Shown: positions 1 to 5,941, counted from the first letter of the stretch. The stretch: 8,453 bases of DNA from Aquificaceae bacterium (GCA_026982025.1 JALSHX010000266.1:1-8453); one strand, 5' to 3'. The notes: generated by a model not told the origin, from the letters alone. Made by a program: numbers and translations.

Positions 1-65
1 CCCCTCCTTGAGATCTGCCAGGCACACTCAACCCCCGCGAGTCCGCCGCCTATTACTTTAACCAT
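1..65 (-). CDS. trmFO: TrmFO, methylenetetrahydrofolate-dependent tRNA (uracil-54) methyltransferase, N-terminal fragment
   Basis: Only the first 22 codons are in the window; the gene runs off the left edge. The visible peptide starts MVKVIGGGLAGVECAWQI and then SRRG. This is a Rossmann-fold FAD-binding start with a GxGxxG glycine pattern, and the following E-C-A-W-Q matches TrmFO (formerly Gid) better than the related MnmG/GidA, which usually reads H-A-G-C-E-A-A. TrmFO makes 5-methyluridine at position 54 of tRNA in the cytoplasm, using methylene-THF and FAD; this is family knowledge. The ATG at 63-65 fits the family start, but the nearest strong Shine-Dalgarno sequence (GGAGG, inside the small upstream ORF) lies about 22 bases away, so initiation may rely on coupling with that ORF, which ends 10 bases upstream. 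Other short FAD-dependent oxidoreductases cannot be fully excluded from 22 residues. Confidence 0.78.
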   Translation of the reverse strand, partial: MVKVIGGGLAGVECAWQISRR

Positions 66-75
66 TGCAGGATTC

Positions 76-177
76 TTACCGGCGGTGCCTCCTGATTCTG
101 AAAATCCAATCAAAGACACCCATAACAACGAGCACCGCCACTATTATCAAGATAAGTCCTGTGATCCTATCATCCAA
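76..177 (-). CDS. Small single-span membrane protein, 33 aa, TTG start
   Basis: An unrecognised ORF of 33 codons between the SPFH gene and trmFO, reading MDDRITGLILIIVAVLVVMG and then VFDWIFRIRRHRR. It has a short acidic N-terminus, one hydrophobic segment (about residues 7-22) and a strongly basic Arg-rich tail, the pattern of a single-pass inner-membrane peptide with its C-terminus in the cytoplasm. The only in-frame start that leaves a whole protein is TTG at 175-177. A GAGG Shine-Dalgarno core lies 10 bases upstream and overlaps the stop codon of the SPFH gene, so translation is probably coupled. The intergenic distances (12 bases before it, 10 after) put it in one operon with SPFH and trmFO. 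By position it could be a partner of the SPFH protein, but this is inference only. A chance ORF is possible, though the exact fit between two genes, the ribosome site and the membrane-protein composition argue for a real gene. Confidence 0.55.
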   Translation of the reverse strand: MDDRITGLILIIVAVLVVMGVFDWIFRIRRHRR

Positions 178-189
178 TACTTCACAACC

Positions 190-1053
190 TCACTTTCCCT
201 TCATTTTTGGAAGCTGGATAATAGGCGTCATCTTGGTGTCGTAAGGAATAAGAATTATGGTGTTGTTTCCGCTCTCCGCGTACTCTTTGATGTTTTCAAG
301 GAACTTCCACATTAGGTATTCCCTCGTCAGAGATCCCGCTATAATCCTGTTGGCATCAGCTATTCCCCTCGCCTCAATTTTCTTCCTCTCTGCCTCAAGC
401 TTCTCCTTCTCAACGAGGAACTTCATCCTCTGGGCTTCCTCAAGGGCTCTCCTCTTTTGTTCAATCGCCTCCACCACCTTTGAAGGAAGTTTTATATCCC
501 TGATCAGGATCTCGTCAAGGGAGATGAACCTCTTTTCAAGCTCCTTCCTCACCTGATCGGCGATCTTCTGCTGAATCATAGCCCTTTCCTGATACACCTG
601 AGCGCTGTCCAGAGTTGCAACCACATCTCTGACAGCGGACCTTATGACGGGCTTGATTATCCTGTCCTCGTACATGAGACCGTACTCAATAAAAATCTCC
701 GCCGCCTTATCGGGAAAGATCTTGTAAAGGGTGGTGAGCTCCACATTAATAGTTAAACCGTCCTTTGAAAGGGCGTTAATTGAGTTGGCACCGGTCAGAT
801 CGTAACTGTGGGTCCTAACCGACATCTTCTCAACCCTCTGAATGAAGGGAACTATCAGGTGAAGACCGGGTTTCATCTCCTCTTTGCTCGCCTTCCCCAG
901 CGTGAGCTTCACACCCACAAATCCGCTGGGAACTACCACAAAGGGATTTGAGATAAACCCGATGAGTATTACTGCTCCGATGACAACTCCGAGAATAACC
1001 AACCCTTTGGGAACCTGCGGTGGCTTCGGGTATCTAATGGGATCCATGTCCAT
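190..1053 (-). CDS. SPFH/Band 7 (prohibitin-like) membrane protein
   Basis: A 287-residue prohibitin-type SPFH protein. The short N-terminus (residues 1-16, Pro-rich, ending near VPKG) is followed by one transmembrane segment (about 17-36), then the SPFH/PHB domain (about 38-195, including VVPSGFVGVKLTLGK and KPGLHLIVPF), a charged coiled coil rich in Glu, Lys and Arg (about 196-235), and a C-terminal region with the NNTIILIPYDTK pattern seen at the end of many prohibitins and HflC-like proteins. Family members form large membrane-bound rings or microdomain scaffolds and often modulate FtsH-type proteases. No nfeD or hflK/hflX gene lies beside it, which argues against the NfeD-linked type and against a paired HflK/HflC system. 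The ATG at 1051-1053 has a GGAGGGG ribosome site (1058-1064) at good spacing; a second ATG two codons later is less well placed. First gene of a minus-strand operon, divergent from the pncC-like gene. Confidence 0.9.
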   Translation of the reverse strand: MDMDPIRYPKPPQVPKGLVILGVVIGAVILIGFISNPFVVVPSGFVGVKLTLGKASKEEMKPGLHLIVPFIQRVEKMSVRTHSYDLTGANSINALSKDGLTINVELTTLYKIFPDKAAEIFIEYGLMYEDRIIKPVIRSAVRDVVATLDSAQVYQERAMIQQKIADQVRKELEKRFISLDEILIRDIKLPSKVVEAIEQKRRALEEAQRMKFLVEKEKLEAERKKIEARGIADANRIIAGSLTREYLMWKFLENIKEYAESGNNTIILIPYDTKMTPIIQLPKMKGK

Positions 1054-1067
1054 TTCGCCCCTCCATA

Positions 1068-1091
1068 AAGGCTTTATATATAATAAGCCTT
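1068..1091. repeat. 7-bp perfect inverted repeat bracketing the divergent -10 boxes
   Basis: AAGGCTT (1068-1074) and AAGCCTT (1085-1091) are exact reverse complements, separated by the 10-base AT-only spacer TATATATAAT. Arm centres are 17 bases apart, under two helical turns, which would suit a dimeric repressor, and the spacer contains the plus-strand -10 box. It could also be a weak hairpin in the DNA. No regulator is named by the sequence, and a chance palindrome in AT-rich DNA is possible. Confidence 0.4.
1079..1084 (+). promoter_or_regulatory. -10 box of the pncC-lpxA-glmU operon
   Basis: Perfect TATAAT ending 9 bases before the ATG at 1094. Transcription starting the usual 6-7 bases after the box would leave a leader of only two or three bases, consistent with the absence of any Shine-Dalgarno sequence before this gene. 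Confidence 0.5.
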
Positions 1092-1093
1092 AA

Positions 1094-1789
1094 ATGGAAT
1101 GCGAGGTATGTTTATGGGAAAAGCCATCTCTCCCGAAGGAAGCAAGCCTTCTCAGAACCTTCGGTCTTTCGGAGGAAGAGATTAAAGAAAAGCTGAGTCA
1201 ACTACCGCACCGTATCAAAAGAAGTCAGGGGGGAATTGACATACTCTTTGAAGATCCGGGGGACAGGGACAGAGCAGGAAAAGTTCTCGGACAGAATGTG
1301 TACTCAACCGGTGAGCCTATGGAGGAGGTGGTGGGCAGGCTTCTCAGACAAAAGGGTTACACCCTTTCCTGTGCGGAGAGCTGTACGGGGGGACTGGTCA
1401 GCACAAGGATCGTGAATGTGCCAGGAAGCTCGGACTACTTCGTGGGTGGCGTTATCGTTTATTCAAACCGGCTAAAGGTGGATCTTCTTGGCGTCGGGGA
1501 GGAAACCCTGAGAAAGTTCGGAGCGGTTTCCGAAGAAACATGCAGGGAAATGCTCATGGGTTTGAGAGAGAGGCTCGGAACGGACTGCGGAGTTGCAATT
1601 ACGGGAATCGCGGGTCCCGGCGGAAGCGGACCAAAGCCGGAAGGCTTGACCTACATCGGTGTTTATGTGAATCATGAAGAAAGCATTGAGGAGAGAATTC
1701 TGCCCGGGAGCAGAAATGGGAGAAGATTTTTATCTTCCCAGATAGCACTTAATAAACTGAGATTAATGCTTCAAGAGGAGGAGCTATGA
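1094..1789 (+). CDS. pncC: CinA C-terminal (PncC-type) nicotinamide-nucleotide amidase without the MoCF domain
   Basis: A 231-residue protein. The CinA C-terminal domain spans about residues 76-228 and has its signatures: SCAESCTGG (92-100, with presumed nucleophile Ser96), VPGSSDYFVGGVIVYSN (109-125) and GVAITGIAGPGG (166-177). This domain deamidates nicotinamide mononucleotide to nicotinate mononucleotide in pyridine nucleotide recycling. Residues about 18-75 (LLRTFGLSEEEIKEKL onward, to VLGQNVYSTGE) match the linker domain that joins the MoCF and amidase halves of full-length CinA (about 400 residues). The MoCF domain itself is absent: an in-frame TAA lies directly before the ATG, and the divergent SPFH gene starts 40 bases away. 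So it looks like a CinA that lost its N-terminal half but kept the linker. No Shine-Dalgarno sequence precedes the ATG and no other in-frame start fits; it is probably leaderless. Its stop overlaps the lpxA start (ATGA). Confidence 0.88.
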   Translation: MECEVCLWEKPSLPKEASLLRTFGLSEEEIKEKLSQLPHRIKRSQGGIDILFEDPGDRDRAGKVLGQNVYSTGEPMEEVVGRLLRQKGYTLSCAESCTGGLVSTRIVNVPGSSDYFVGGVIVYSNRLKVDLLGVGEETLRKFGAVSEETCREMLMGLRERLGTDCGVAITGIAGPGGSGPKPEGLTYIGVYVNHEESIEERILPGSRNGRRFLSSQIALNKLRLMLQEEEL

Positions 1790-2571
1790 AGATTCATCCA
1801 ACTGCAATAATAGGTAGTGAAGTCATACTTGAAGAAGGAGTAGAGGTGGGTCCCTTCACAGTCATAGAAGGAGAGGTGAAAATCGGCAGGGGAACGAAGA
1901 TCGGTGCGAGGGTTTCTATCCGGGGAAGGACTACCGTAGGGGAGGAATGCCGTATCTTTGACGGCGCGGTTATAGGTGAAGAGCCTCAGCATCTCAAGTA
2001 TGAGGGTGAAGAGAGCGAAGTAATCATTGGAAACAGGGTGGTGATACGGGAATTTGTTACAGTCCACAGGGGAACGAAGATTGACAGGATGAAAACTGTT
2101 ATCAGTGATGAGTGCATGTTAATGGCTTACTGCCACGTTGCCCATGACTGCATTCTCGGAAGGGGAGTAATTATGGCGAGCTACTCGGGACTCAGCGGTC
2201 ATTGTGATGTCGGGGAGTACGCCTTCATAGGAGGTCTTTCCGGCGTTCATCAGTGGACAAGGGTTGGAGCTTACGCAATGGTGGGAGGAGCTTCGGGCGT
2301 AACCCTTGACATCCCACCCTTTACTATGGCAGCCGGTTCAAGGGCTGAACTCTACGGAATAAATGTGAAGGGTCTTGAGAGAAGGGGATTCAGCAAAGAG
2401 AGGATAGAAAAGCTAAAGAGGGCATACAAAATTCTTTTCAAGGAGAAGATCCTTCTCAAAGACGCCATTTCAAAGCTGGAAAAGCACTTTGAGGGAGATG
2501 AGGACATAAATCTCATAATTGACTTCATAAACTCAAGCAAAAGAGGAATTGCAAGGGACGCGAGGGAATAA
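1786..2571 (+). CDS. lpxA: LpxA, acyl-ACP:UDP-N-acetylglucosamine O-acyltransferase
   Basis: First enzyme of lipid A synthesis: it moves a 3-hydroxyacyl chain from acyl carrier protein to UDP-GlcNAc in the cytoplasm. The 261-residue length is normal for the family. Residues 1-185 are hexapeptide repeats of the left-handed beta helix (such as IGSEV, VGPFTV, IGRGTKIG), and about 190-255 is the C-terminal helical domain, entered by YGINVKGLERRGF. HVAHD (117-121) carries the catalytic base His120 (E. coli His125). His139 and His155 match E. coli His144 and His160. Gly168 matches E. coli Gly173, the hydrocarbon-ruler position where Gly goes with long (C14) chains and a bulky residue with C10; a long 3-hydroxyacyl chain is therefore inferred. 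AGGAGG (1776-1781) sits 4 bases before the ATG, and the start overlaps the previous stop by four bases. It is followed after one base by glmU, which makes its substrate. Confidence 0.95.
   Translation: MKIHPTAIIGSEVILEEGVEVGPFTVIEGEVKIGRGTKIGARVSIRGRTTVGEECRIFDGAVIGEEPQHLKYEGEESEVIIGNRVVIREFVTVHRGTKIDRMKTVISDECMLMAYCHVAHDCILGRGVIMASYSGLSGHCDVGEYAFIGGLSGVHQWTRVGAYAMVGGASGVTLDIPPFTMAAGSRAELYGINVKGLERRGFSKERIEKLKRAYKILFKEKILLKDAISKLEKHFEGDEDINLIIDFINSSKRGIARDARE
2562..2566 (+). promoter_or_regulatory. Ribosome binding site that fixes the glmU start
   Basis: GAGGG six bases before a GTG at 2573-2575. This supports the GTG as the glmU start over the in-frame TTG eight codons upstream at 2549, which would add residues not seen in the family and overlap lpxA by 23 bases. 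The site lies in the last codons of lpxA, so the two genes are probably coupled. Confidence 0.65.
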
Positions 2572-2572
2572 G

Positions 2573-3910
2573 GTGAAGGCTCTTGTTCTCGCGGCAGGAC
2601 TGGGAACGAGATTCAAAAGCAAACTGCCCAAAGTCCTCCATCCCATACTGGGAAAGCCAATGATCTGGTTTGTTCTTGACACACTGCGTAAGGGAGGAAT
2701 AAAGGAAATAGGGATAGTTGTGGGTTACAGGAAAGAAATGGTAATGGACGCCCTCGGAGGGGGCGTGAGTTTTTACATTCAAGAAAATCCTAAAGGCGGA
2801 ACCGCTGATGCGGTAAGGTCCGCCCTTGAATTCTTCAAGGACTATGAGGGATATCTTCTGATCACCAACGGAGACTCACCCCTCGTTTCCCCCGAAACCA
2901 TAAAAAACCTTCAAAGGTTCATTCACATGACGGAGGAGTACGAGGGTGTTGCGCTGGGAGGAGTGGTACTGACCTCGGTTTTGGACGATCCCACCGGATA
3001 CGGCAGGATCGTAAAGGAGAAAGGAACAGACAGAATTTTAAAAATTGTTGAAGAAAAGGACGCGGATCCATCCCAGAAGGCTATAAAGGAGGTAAACGCC
3101 GGTGTTTACGCGTTCAGAGCTGACCTTTTGAAGGAAGCTCTTGAGAACATAAAGCCCAGCGAGGTTACGGGAGAGCTTTACCTCCCGGAGGTGGTGGAGT
3201 GGATGAGGGAGAGGGGCGCAGAGGTGAGGTCCTTCATGGCAACTGACCCTTACGAAGTGATCGGAGTTAACACAAGGTGGGAGCTGTCCTTTGTTGAGAA
3301 CATAATTAAACTGAAGATCATCAGGTTCTGGTCGGAGAGGGGAGTAACCTTTCACATGCCGGAGACTGTATGGGTGGAGCCCGATGTTGAATTCGGAAAG
3401 GACTGTGAAGTCTTTCAGGGTGTTGTCCTGAAGGGAAAAACGAGGGTGGGCGAAGGGGCAAGGATCCTGCCCTACACAGTCATTGAAGACAGCGAAATAG
3501 GACCCGGCTCAGTTGTTGGACCCTTTGCACGCATAAGAAACGGAACCACTTTAGATGAGAAGGCAGAGATAGGAAACTTCGTTGAAGTCAAGAATTCAAG
3601 GATAGGAAGGGGAGTAAAGGCAAAGCACCTCGCATACCTCGGCGATGCCGAGGTGGGTGATGAATCCAACATAGGAGCGGGTGCAATCACAGCAAATTAC
3701 GATGGCAGGAGGAAACACAGAACCAAAATTGGCAGGAGGGTCTTTGTAGGAAGCAACTCTCTCCTCGTCGCTCCCCTTAAGCTGGGTGACCTTTCCTACA
3801 TTGCTGGGGGATCCGTCATTACTAAGGATGTTGAACCTGGAGACCTGGCGGTGGAGAGGTCAAAACTCAGGATCCTCAAGGGAAAGGGAAAGGAGAAACT
3901 TCAGGACTGA
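2573..3910 (+). CDS. glmU: GlmU, bifunctional GlcNAc-1-phosphate uridyltransferase / glucosamine-1-phosphate acetyltransferase
   Basis: A 445-residue two-domain enzyme that acetylates glucosamine-1-phosphate and then joins it to UTP, giving UDP-GlcNAc for peptidoglycan and for LpxA. The N-terminal nucleotidyltransferase domain (about 1-222) has LAAGLGTRFKSKLPK at 6-20, the nucleotide-binding signature, plus QENPKGGTADAV (about 70-81), NGDSPL (99-104) and EVNAGVYAF (about 173-181). The C-terminal left-handed beta helix (about 240-430) has the acetyltransferase signatures ARIR (319-322), GNFVEVKNSRIG, KHLAYLGDAEVG with the catalytic His352 (E. coli His363), and ANYDG. The sequence after the helix is short and basic, ending GKGKEKLQD. 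Start chosen at GTG because of ribosome site and family N-terminus (MKALVLAAG). Third gene of the operon, one base after lpxA. Its last 10 bases overlap the end of the convergent PilZ gene, so the operon has no room for a terminator of its own here. Confidence 0.95.
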   Translation: MKALVLAAGLGTRFKSKLPKVLHPILGKPMIWFVLDTLRKGGIKEIGIVVGYRKEMVMDALGGGVSFYIQENPKGGTADAVRSALEFFKDYEGYLLITNGDSPLVSPETIKNLQRFIHMTEEYEGVALGGVVLTSVLDDPTGYGRIVKEKGTDRILKIVEEKDADPSQKAIKEVNAGVYAFRADLLKEALENIKPSEVTGELYLPEVVEWMRERGAEVRSFMATDPYEVIGVNTRWELSFVENIIKLKIIRFWSERGVTFHMPETVWVEPDVEFGKDCEVFQGVVLKGKTRVGEGARILPYTVIEDSEIGPGSVVGPFARIRNGTTLDEKAEIGNFVEVKNSRIGRGVKAKHLAYLGDAEVGDESNIGAGAITANYDGRRKHRTKIGRRVFVGSNSLLVAPLKLGDLSYIAGGSVITKDVEPGDLAVERSKLRILKGKGKEKLQD

Positions 3911-4503
3911 AGGTTTCGCTGGACGCTCAGGAACAGCTCTGAATATACCCTGCTCAGAAGGTCCACCATGTCTCCGTTTCCCTCAACCTCAATAACCGCA
4001 AAGCCGTCCTCGGACCTCCTGATCCTTCCTCTGAGTGCTGTTTTGATTCCCTTAAAGCTGAGGGTGAGAGTACATTGGTCACCAACGATCCTCATATCGG
4101 GGGACACCCCAACAGAGACAAGGCTGATGTCAACAACCCTTCCCCTGTAGTTCTCCTTTCCGACCTGAACCACGGCGGGTATGTCAAGAATTCCGTCAAC
4201 CTTTACCCTCGGGAGCTTTCTCCTGTCTTCGCTAACAAAGTCCAGAACGCCCGTGATTTCCTTCTCTCCGATGCCAACAACCCTTATCTCACCGATCCGG
4301 CTTCTCTCGTCCTCTATGAGGATGAATATGACGGTCCCCTTCTTTACCCTTTGCACAAGGGAGGTGGGAAAGAGGTGCCTTATCCTCACGGTTTTTGAGT
4401 CAACAGGGTAAAGGGTCATGGTCACCGGAACATAGAAGCGGTTAACGCTCAGGAAACCTCTATACCGTCTTCCGGACCTCAGAATCTTTGTTGCATCTAT
4501 CAC
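3901..4503 (-). CDS. PilZ-domain protein with a YcgR-like layout, possible c-di-GMP effector of the motor
   Basis: A 200-residue protein. Residues 1-92 form a beta-rich N-terminal domain of the kind that precedes PilZ in YcgR/PilZN proteins (recognition is weak). Residues about 93-195 form a PilZ domain: RKLPR (95-99) is the RxxxR motif that grips c-di-GMP, and VVDISLVSVGVS (123-134) is the second motif. That motif normally reads [D/N]xSxxG; here Asp125 and Ser127 are kept but the Gly position holds Ser130. PilZ proteins of this form act as flagellar brakes or motor regulators when c-di-GMP rises; given the operon, the same role is inferred. GTG start (4501-4503) with a perfect ribosome site six bases upstream, inside the preceding J-domain gene, which overlaps it by 44 bases. 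Last gene of the operon, converging on glmU with a 10-base overlap. Whether it binds c-di-GMP is not certain. Confidence 0.8.
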   Translation of the reverse strand: MIDATKILRSGRRYRGFLSVNRFYVPVTMTLYPVDSKTVRIRHLFPTSLVQRVKKGTVIFILIEDERSRIGEIRVVGIGEKEITGVLDFVSEDRRKLPRVKVDGILDIPAVVQVGKENYRGRVVDISLVSVGVSPDMRIVGDQCTLTLSFKGIKTALRGRIRRSEDGFAVIEVEGNGDMVDLLSRVYSELFLSVQRNLQS

Positions 4504-4960
4504 TTATGTACCTCCTTAAAATTTGATAGTGGTAATTGATCTTTGCCATCATTTTGTTGCTGTCTTTACCAGCCCTGTCGGGGTGATATCTCCTTACCAG
4601 CTCCCTGTACCTTTTAACAAGGCTCTCCTCGTCAAGCTCCTCAAGACCGAAAAACCTTAGGGACTCGCCTATTCTTGCGGGGTGAGATGCGGGGTTTTTA
4701 CAAAACCTCCAGTATATCCTAACATAGGTTTTGAGAAGGTTCATCCTCTCTCTTCTGAACTCCTCGTAAGAGCTGACTATTGCAGAGGGGCTGAAGTAAT
4801 AAACGAGGTCCCTGATCACCTGCCTCTCAAACCACTCCCTGAAGAAAACATCCTCATCAAGGTGTCCGTAGGCTCTGTAAAGGTCGTGAAAGGATGAAAG
4901 GAACTTCTCCATTCTTGTTTCGTACATGTGTTCAATTACCTTCTTGCAGAACCGGTGCAT
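4460..4960 (-). CDS. Protein with a C-terminal J-domain (DnaJ-like co-chaperone)
   Basis: A 166-residue protein. Residues about 1-100 are helical and charged, and I recognise no family there. Residues about 102-152 look like a J-domain: FFGLEELDEESLVKRYRELV, the hallmark HPD tripeptide at 126-128 in RRYHPDRAGKD, then MMAKINYHYQILRRYI. J-domains stimulate the ATPase of DnaK-type Hsp70s, and the extra domain usually picks the client. Here the J-domain is at the C-terminal end, as in DjlA-type rather than classical DnaJ proteins, and there is no G/F region or zinc domain. Located between a chemoreceptor and a PilZ gene in a motor operon, so its client could be a motility protein (inference). The ATG at 4958-4960 lies 12 bases after the receptor stop but its GGAG is only one base upstream; the ATG at codon 12 (with AAGAAGG upstream) is an alternative start. 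The end overlaps the PilZ gene by 44 bases. Confidence 0.75.
   Translation of the reverse strand: MHRFCKKVIEHMYETRMEKFLSSFHDLYRAYGHLDEDVFFREWFERQVIRDLVYYFSPSAIVSSYEEFRRERMNLLKTYVRIYWRFCKNPASHPARIGESLRFFGLEELDEESLVKRYRELVRRYHPDRAGKDSNKMMAKINYHYQILRRYISDRCNKDSEVRKTV
4510..4517 (-). promoter_or_regulatory. Strong internal ribosome site for the PilZ gene
   Basis: AAGGAGGT (complement of 4510-4517) lies six bases before the GTG start of the PilZ gene and inside the last 20 codons of the J-domain gene. It is the longest Shine-Dalgarno match within the motor operon, which suggests that the PilZ protein is made efficiently from the end of this mRNA and fixes the GTG as the start. Confidence 0.75.
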
Positions 4961-4972
4961 ACTCCATAACTA

Positions 4973-5914
4973 TTACACCATACTATCTATGGTTCTTACG
5001 GTGTCCTGCATCACGCTCATCAGGGATTCAAGCTTTGAGGAAACCTCCTCGTACTTGCCCCTCAATGCCTCCATTCTATACTGAACGAGGTGGAAGAGCT
5101 CCTCAACATCCGAAGCCTGATCCCTCTGCTGATTCGCCTTCTTTGAAACCTCTTCCATGTGCTTCTTGGTATTTTCAATCTTCTTGTCTATATCCTTAAG
5201 AAGGGTGTCTATGTTTTCAGTAAATTCCATTGTCTTACCCGCAAGTCTCCTCACTTCCTCCGCTACCACCGCAAAACCCCTTCCCAGCTCACCTGCCCTC
5301 GCCGCCTCAATTGCCGCATTGAGGGCAAGCATATTGGTCTGCTCTGATATCTCGTTTATAAGGGAAAGGATTTGCACTATGTTTTCTGACTGTCTGCTCA
5401 GGTCCTGAACCAGCTCAAGGTCCTTTTCAAGGTTCTTCTCGGTGTCAACGGAGACGGAAGTCATGTCTTTGACTATCTCAAGCCCGTTGCTCACGATTCT
5501 GAAAACCTCTTCAAGCTCCGAAAAGCTCGCCATAGCCTGAGAAGAAAGCCTGTTTATGTCCTCAATAAGAGGCTCAAGCTGTTCTTTCACAGAGGCAAGG
5601 CAGTCCTTAATTTCCTCTTTAATTGCCCCATCCTCCTCCTCCTCATCCTTTACGCGTTCTTTTTCTTTTGAGAAGACGATGAAACTATCCGTCTTTTTTA
5701 CCACTTTGATTTCTGGACAGGAAGAAATTTCTTCAAGGGGAACCTCCTTTAGGAGTGCTCTTGCGGAATCATTTATAAACTCAATGCCTCCTTCCCCCGT
5801 AATAACTACACCCTCCTCAAGACTGTTTAAAATGTCTTTTAGCCGAAGAAGATCCTTCCTCAAGTCCGAAACTTCCTTTTCAAGGGATTTAATTTTACCG
5901 GCGCTGAAGAACAT
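4973..5914 (-). CDS. Cytoplasmic methyl-accepting chemotaxis protein with an N-terminal PAS-like region
   Basis: A soluble chemoreceptor of 313 residues with no membrane span or HAMP domain. Residues about 8-30 form a short coiled coil, about 31-85 a PAS-like segment ([20 protein letters not shown], a short PAS core), then an acidic linker (DEEEED, about 90-95). The rest is a long antiparallel signalling hairpin. Its tip (about 187-212) is near-canonical: [20 protein letters not shown], then [18 protein letters not shown], the segment that binds CheA and CheW. There is no C-terminal pentapeptide tether for CheR/CheB; it ends TIDSMV. No cheA or cheW is in the window, so partners are encoded elsewhere. 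Start: a GTG at 5921-5923 is in frame, but ATG at 5912-5914 is preferred because GGGGGTG lies six bases before it. Seventeen to 27 bases after cheY, in the same operon. A PAS ligand such as heme or flavin cannot be read from sequence. Confidence 0.85.
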   Translation of the reverse strand: MFFSAGKIKSLEKEVSDLRKDLLRLKDILNSLEEGVVITGEGGIEFINDSARALLKEVPLEEISSCPEIKVVKKTDSFIVFSKEKERVKDEEEEDGAIKEEIKDCLASVKEQLEPLIEDINRLSSQAMASFSELEEVFRIVSNGLEIVKDMTSVSVDTEKNLEKDLELVQDLSRQSENIVQILSLINEISEQTNMLALNAAIEAARAGELGRGFAVVAEEVRRLAGKTMEFTENIDTLLKDIDKKIENTKKHMEEVSKKANQQRDQASDVEELFHLVQYRMEALRGKYEEVSSKLESLMSVMQDTVRTIDSMV

Positions 5915-5920
5915 GGCTCG

Positions 5921-5927
5921 CACCCCC
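5921..5927 (-). promoter_or_regulatory. Ribosome site deciding the receptor start
   Basis: GGGGGTG on the minus strand, six bases before ATG 5912-5914 of the receptor gene. It includes the in-frame GTG at 5921-5923, which has no site of its own, so the ATG is the likelier start and the protein loses three residues. Confidence 0.5.
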
Positions 5928-5941
5928 GCAAAATTAAAAAA

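Larger units (their letters stand above)
1054..1093. promoter_or_regulatory. Divergent promoter region between the SPFH gene and the pncC-lpxA-glmU operon
   Basis: This 40-base gap must hold promoters for both directions. On the plus strand a perfect TATAAT (1079-1084) is a -10 box for the pncC-like gene. On the minus strand TATAAA (complement of 1073-1078) is a -10 candidate for the SPFH gene, with the GGAGGGG ribosome site just after the predicted start of transcription. No convincing -35 box was found in either direction. The two -10 boxes lie about back to back, so the two polymerases would compete for the same DNA. Confidence 0.55.

Noticed and set aside
707..716. CCCGATAA-like sequence on the minus strand inside the SPFH gene, resembling a FliA -10 box.
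   Set aside because: No TAAA element lies at the right spacing upstream, and it is inside coding sequence far from any motility gene.
190..1053. Naming the SPFH gene hflC or floT, or a member of an SPFH-NfeD operon.
   Set aside because: No hflK, hflX or nfeD neighbour is present, and the domain layout fits the general prohibitin group.
2549..2572. TTG at 2549 as the glmU start.
   Set aside because: The GTG at 2573 has a well-spaced ribosome site and gives the family N-terminus MKALVLAAG; the TTG would add eight unmatched residues within lpxA.
1786..3910. A recent duplication between lpxA and the glmU 3' half, since both encode hexapeptide-repeat beta helices.
   Set aside because: The likeness is the shared fold common to both families in all bacteria; the catalytic motifs are distinct and family-specific.
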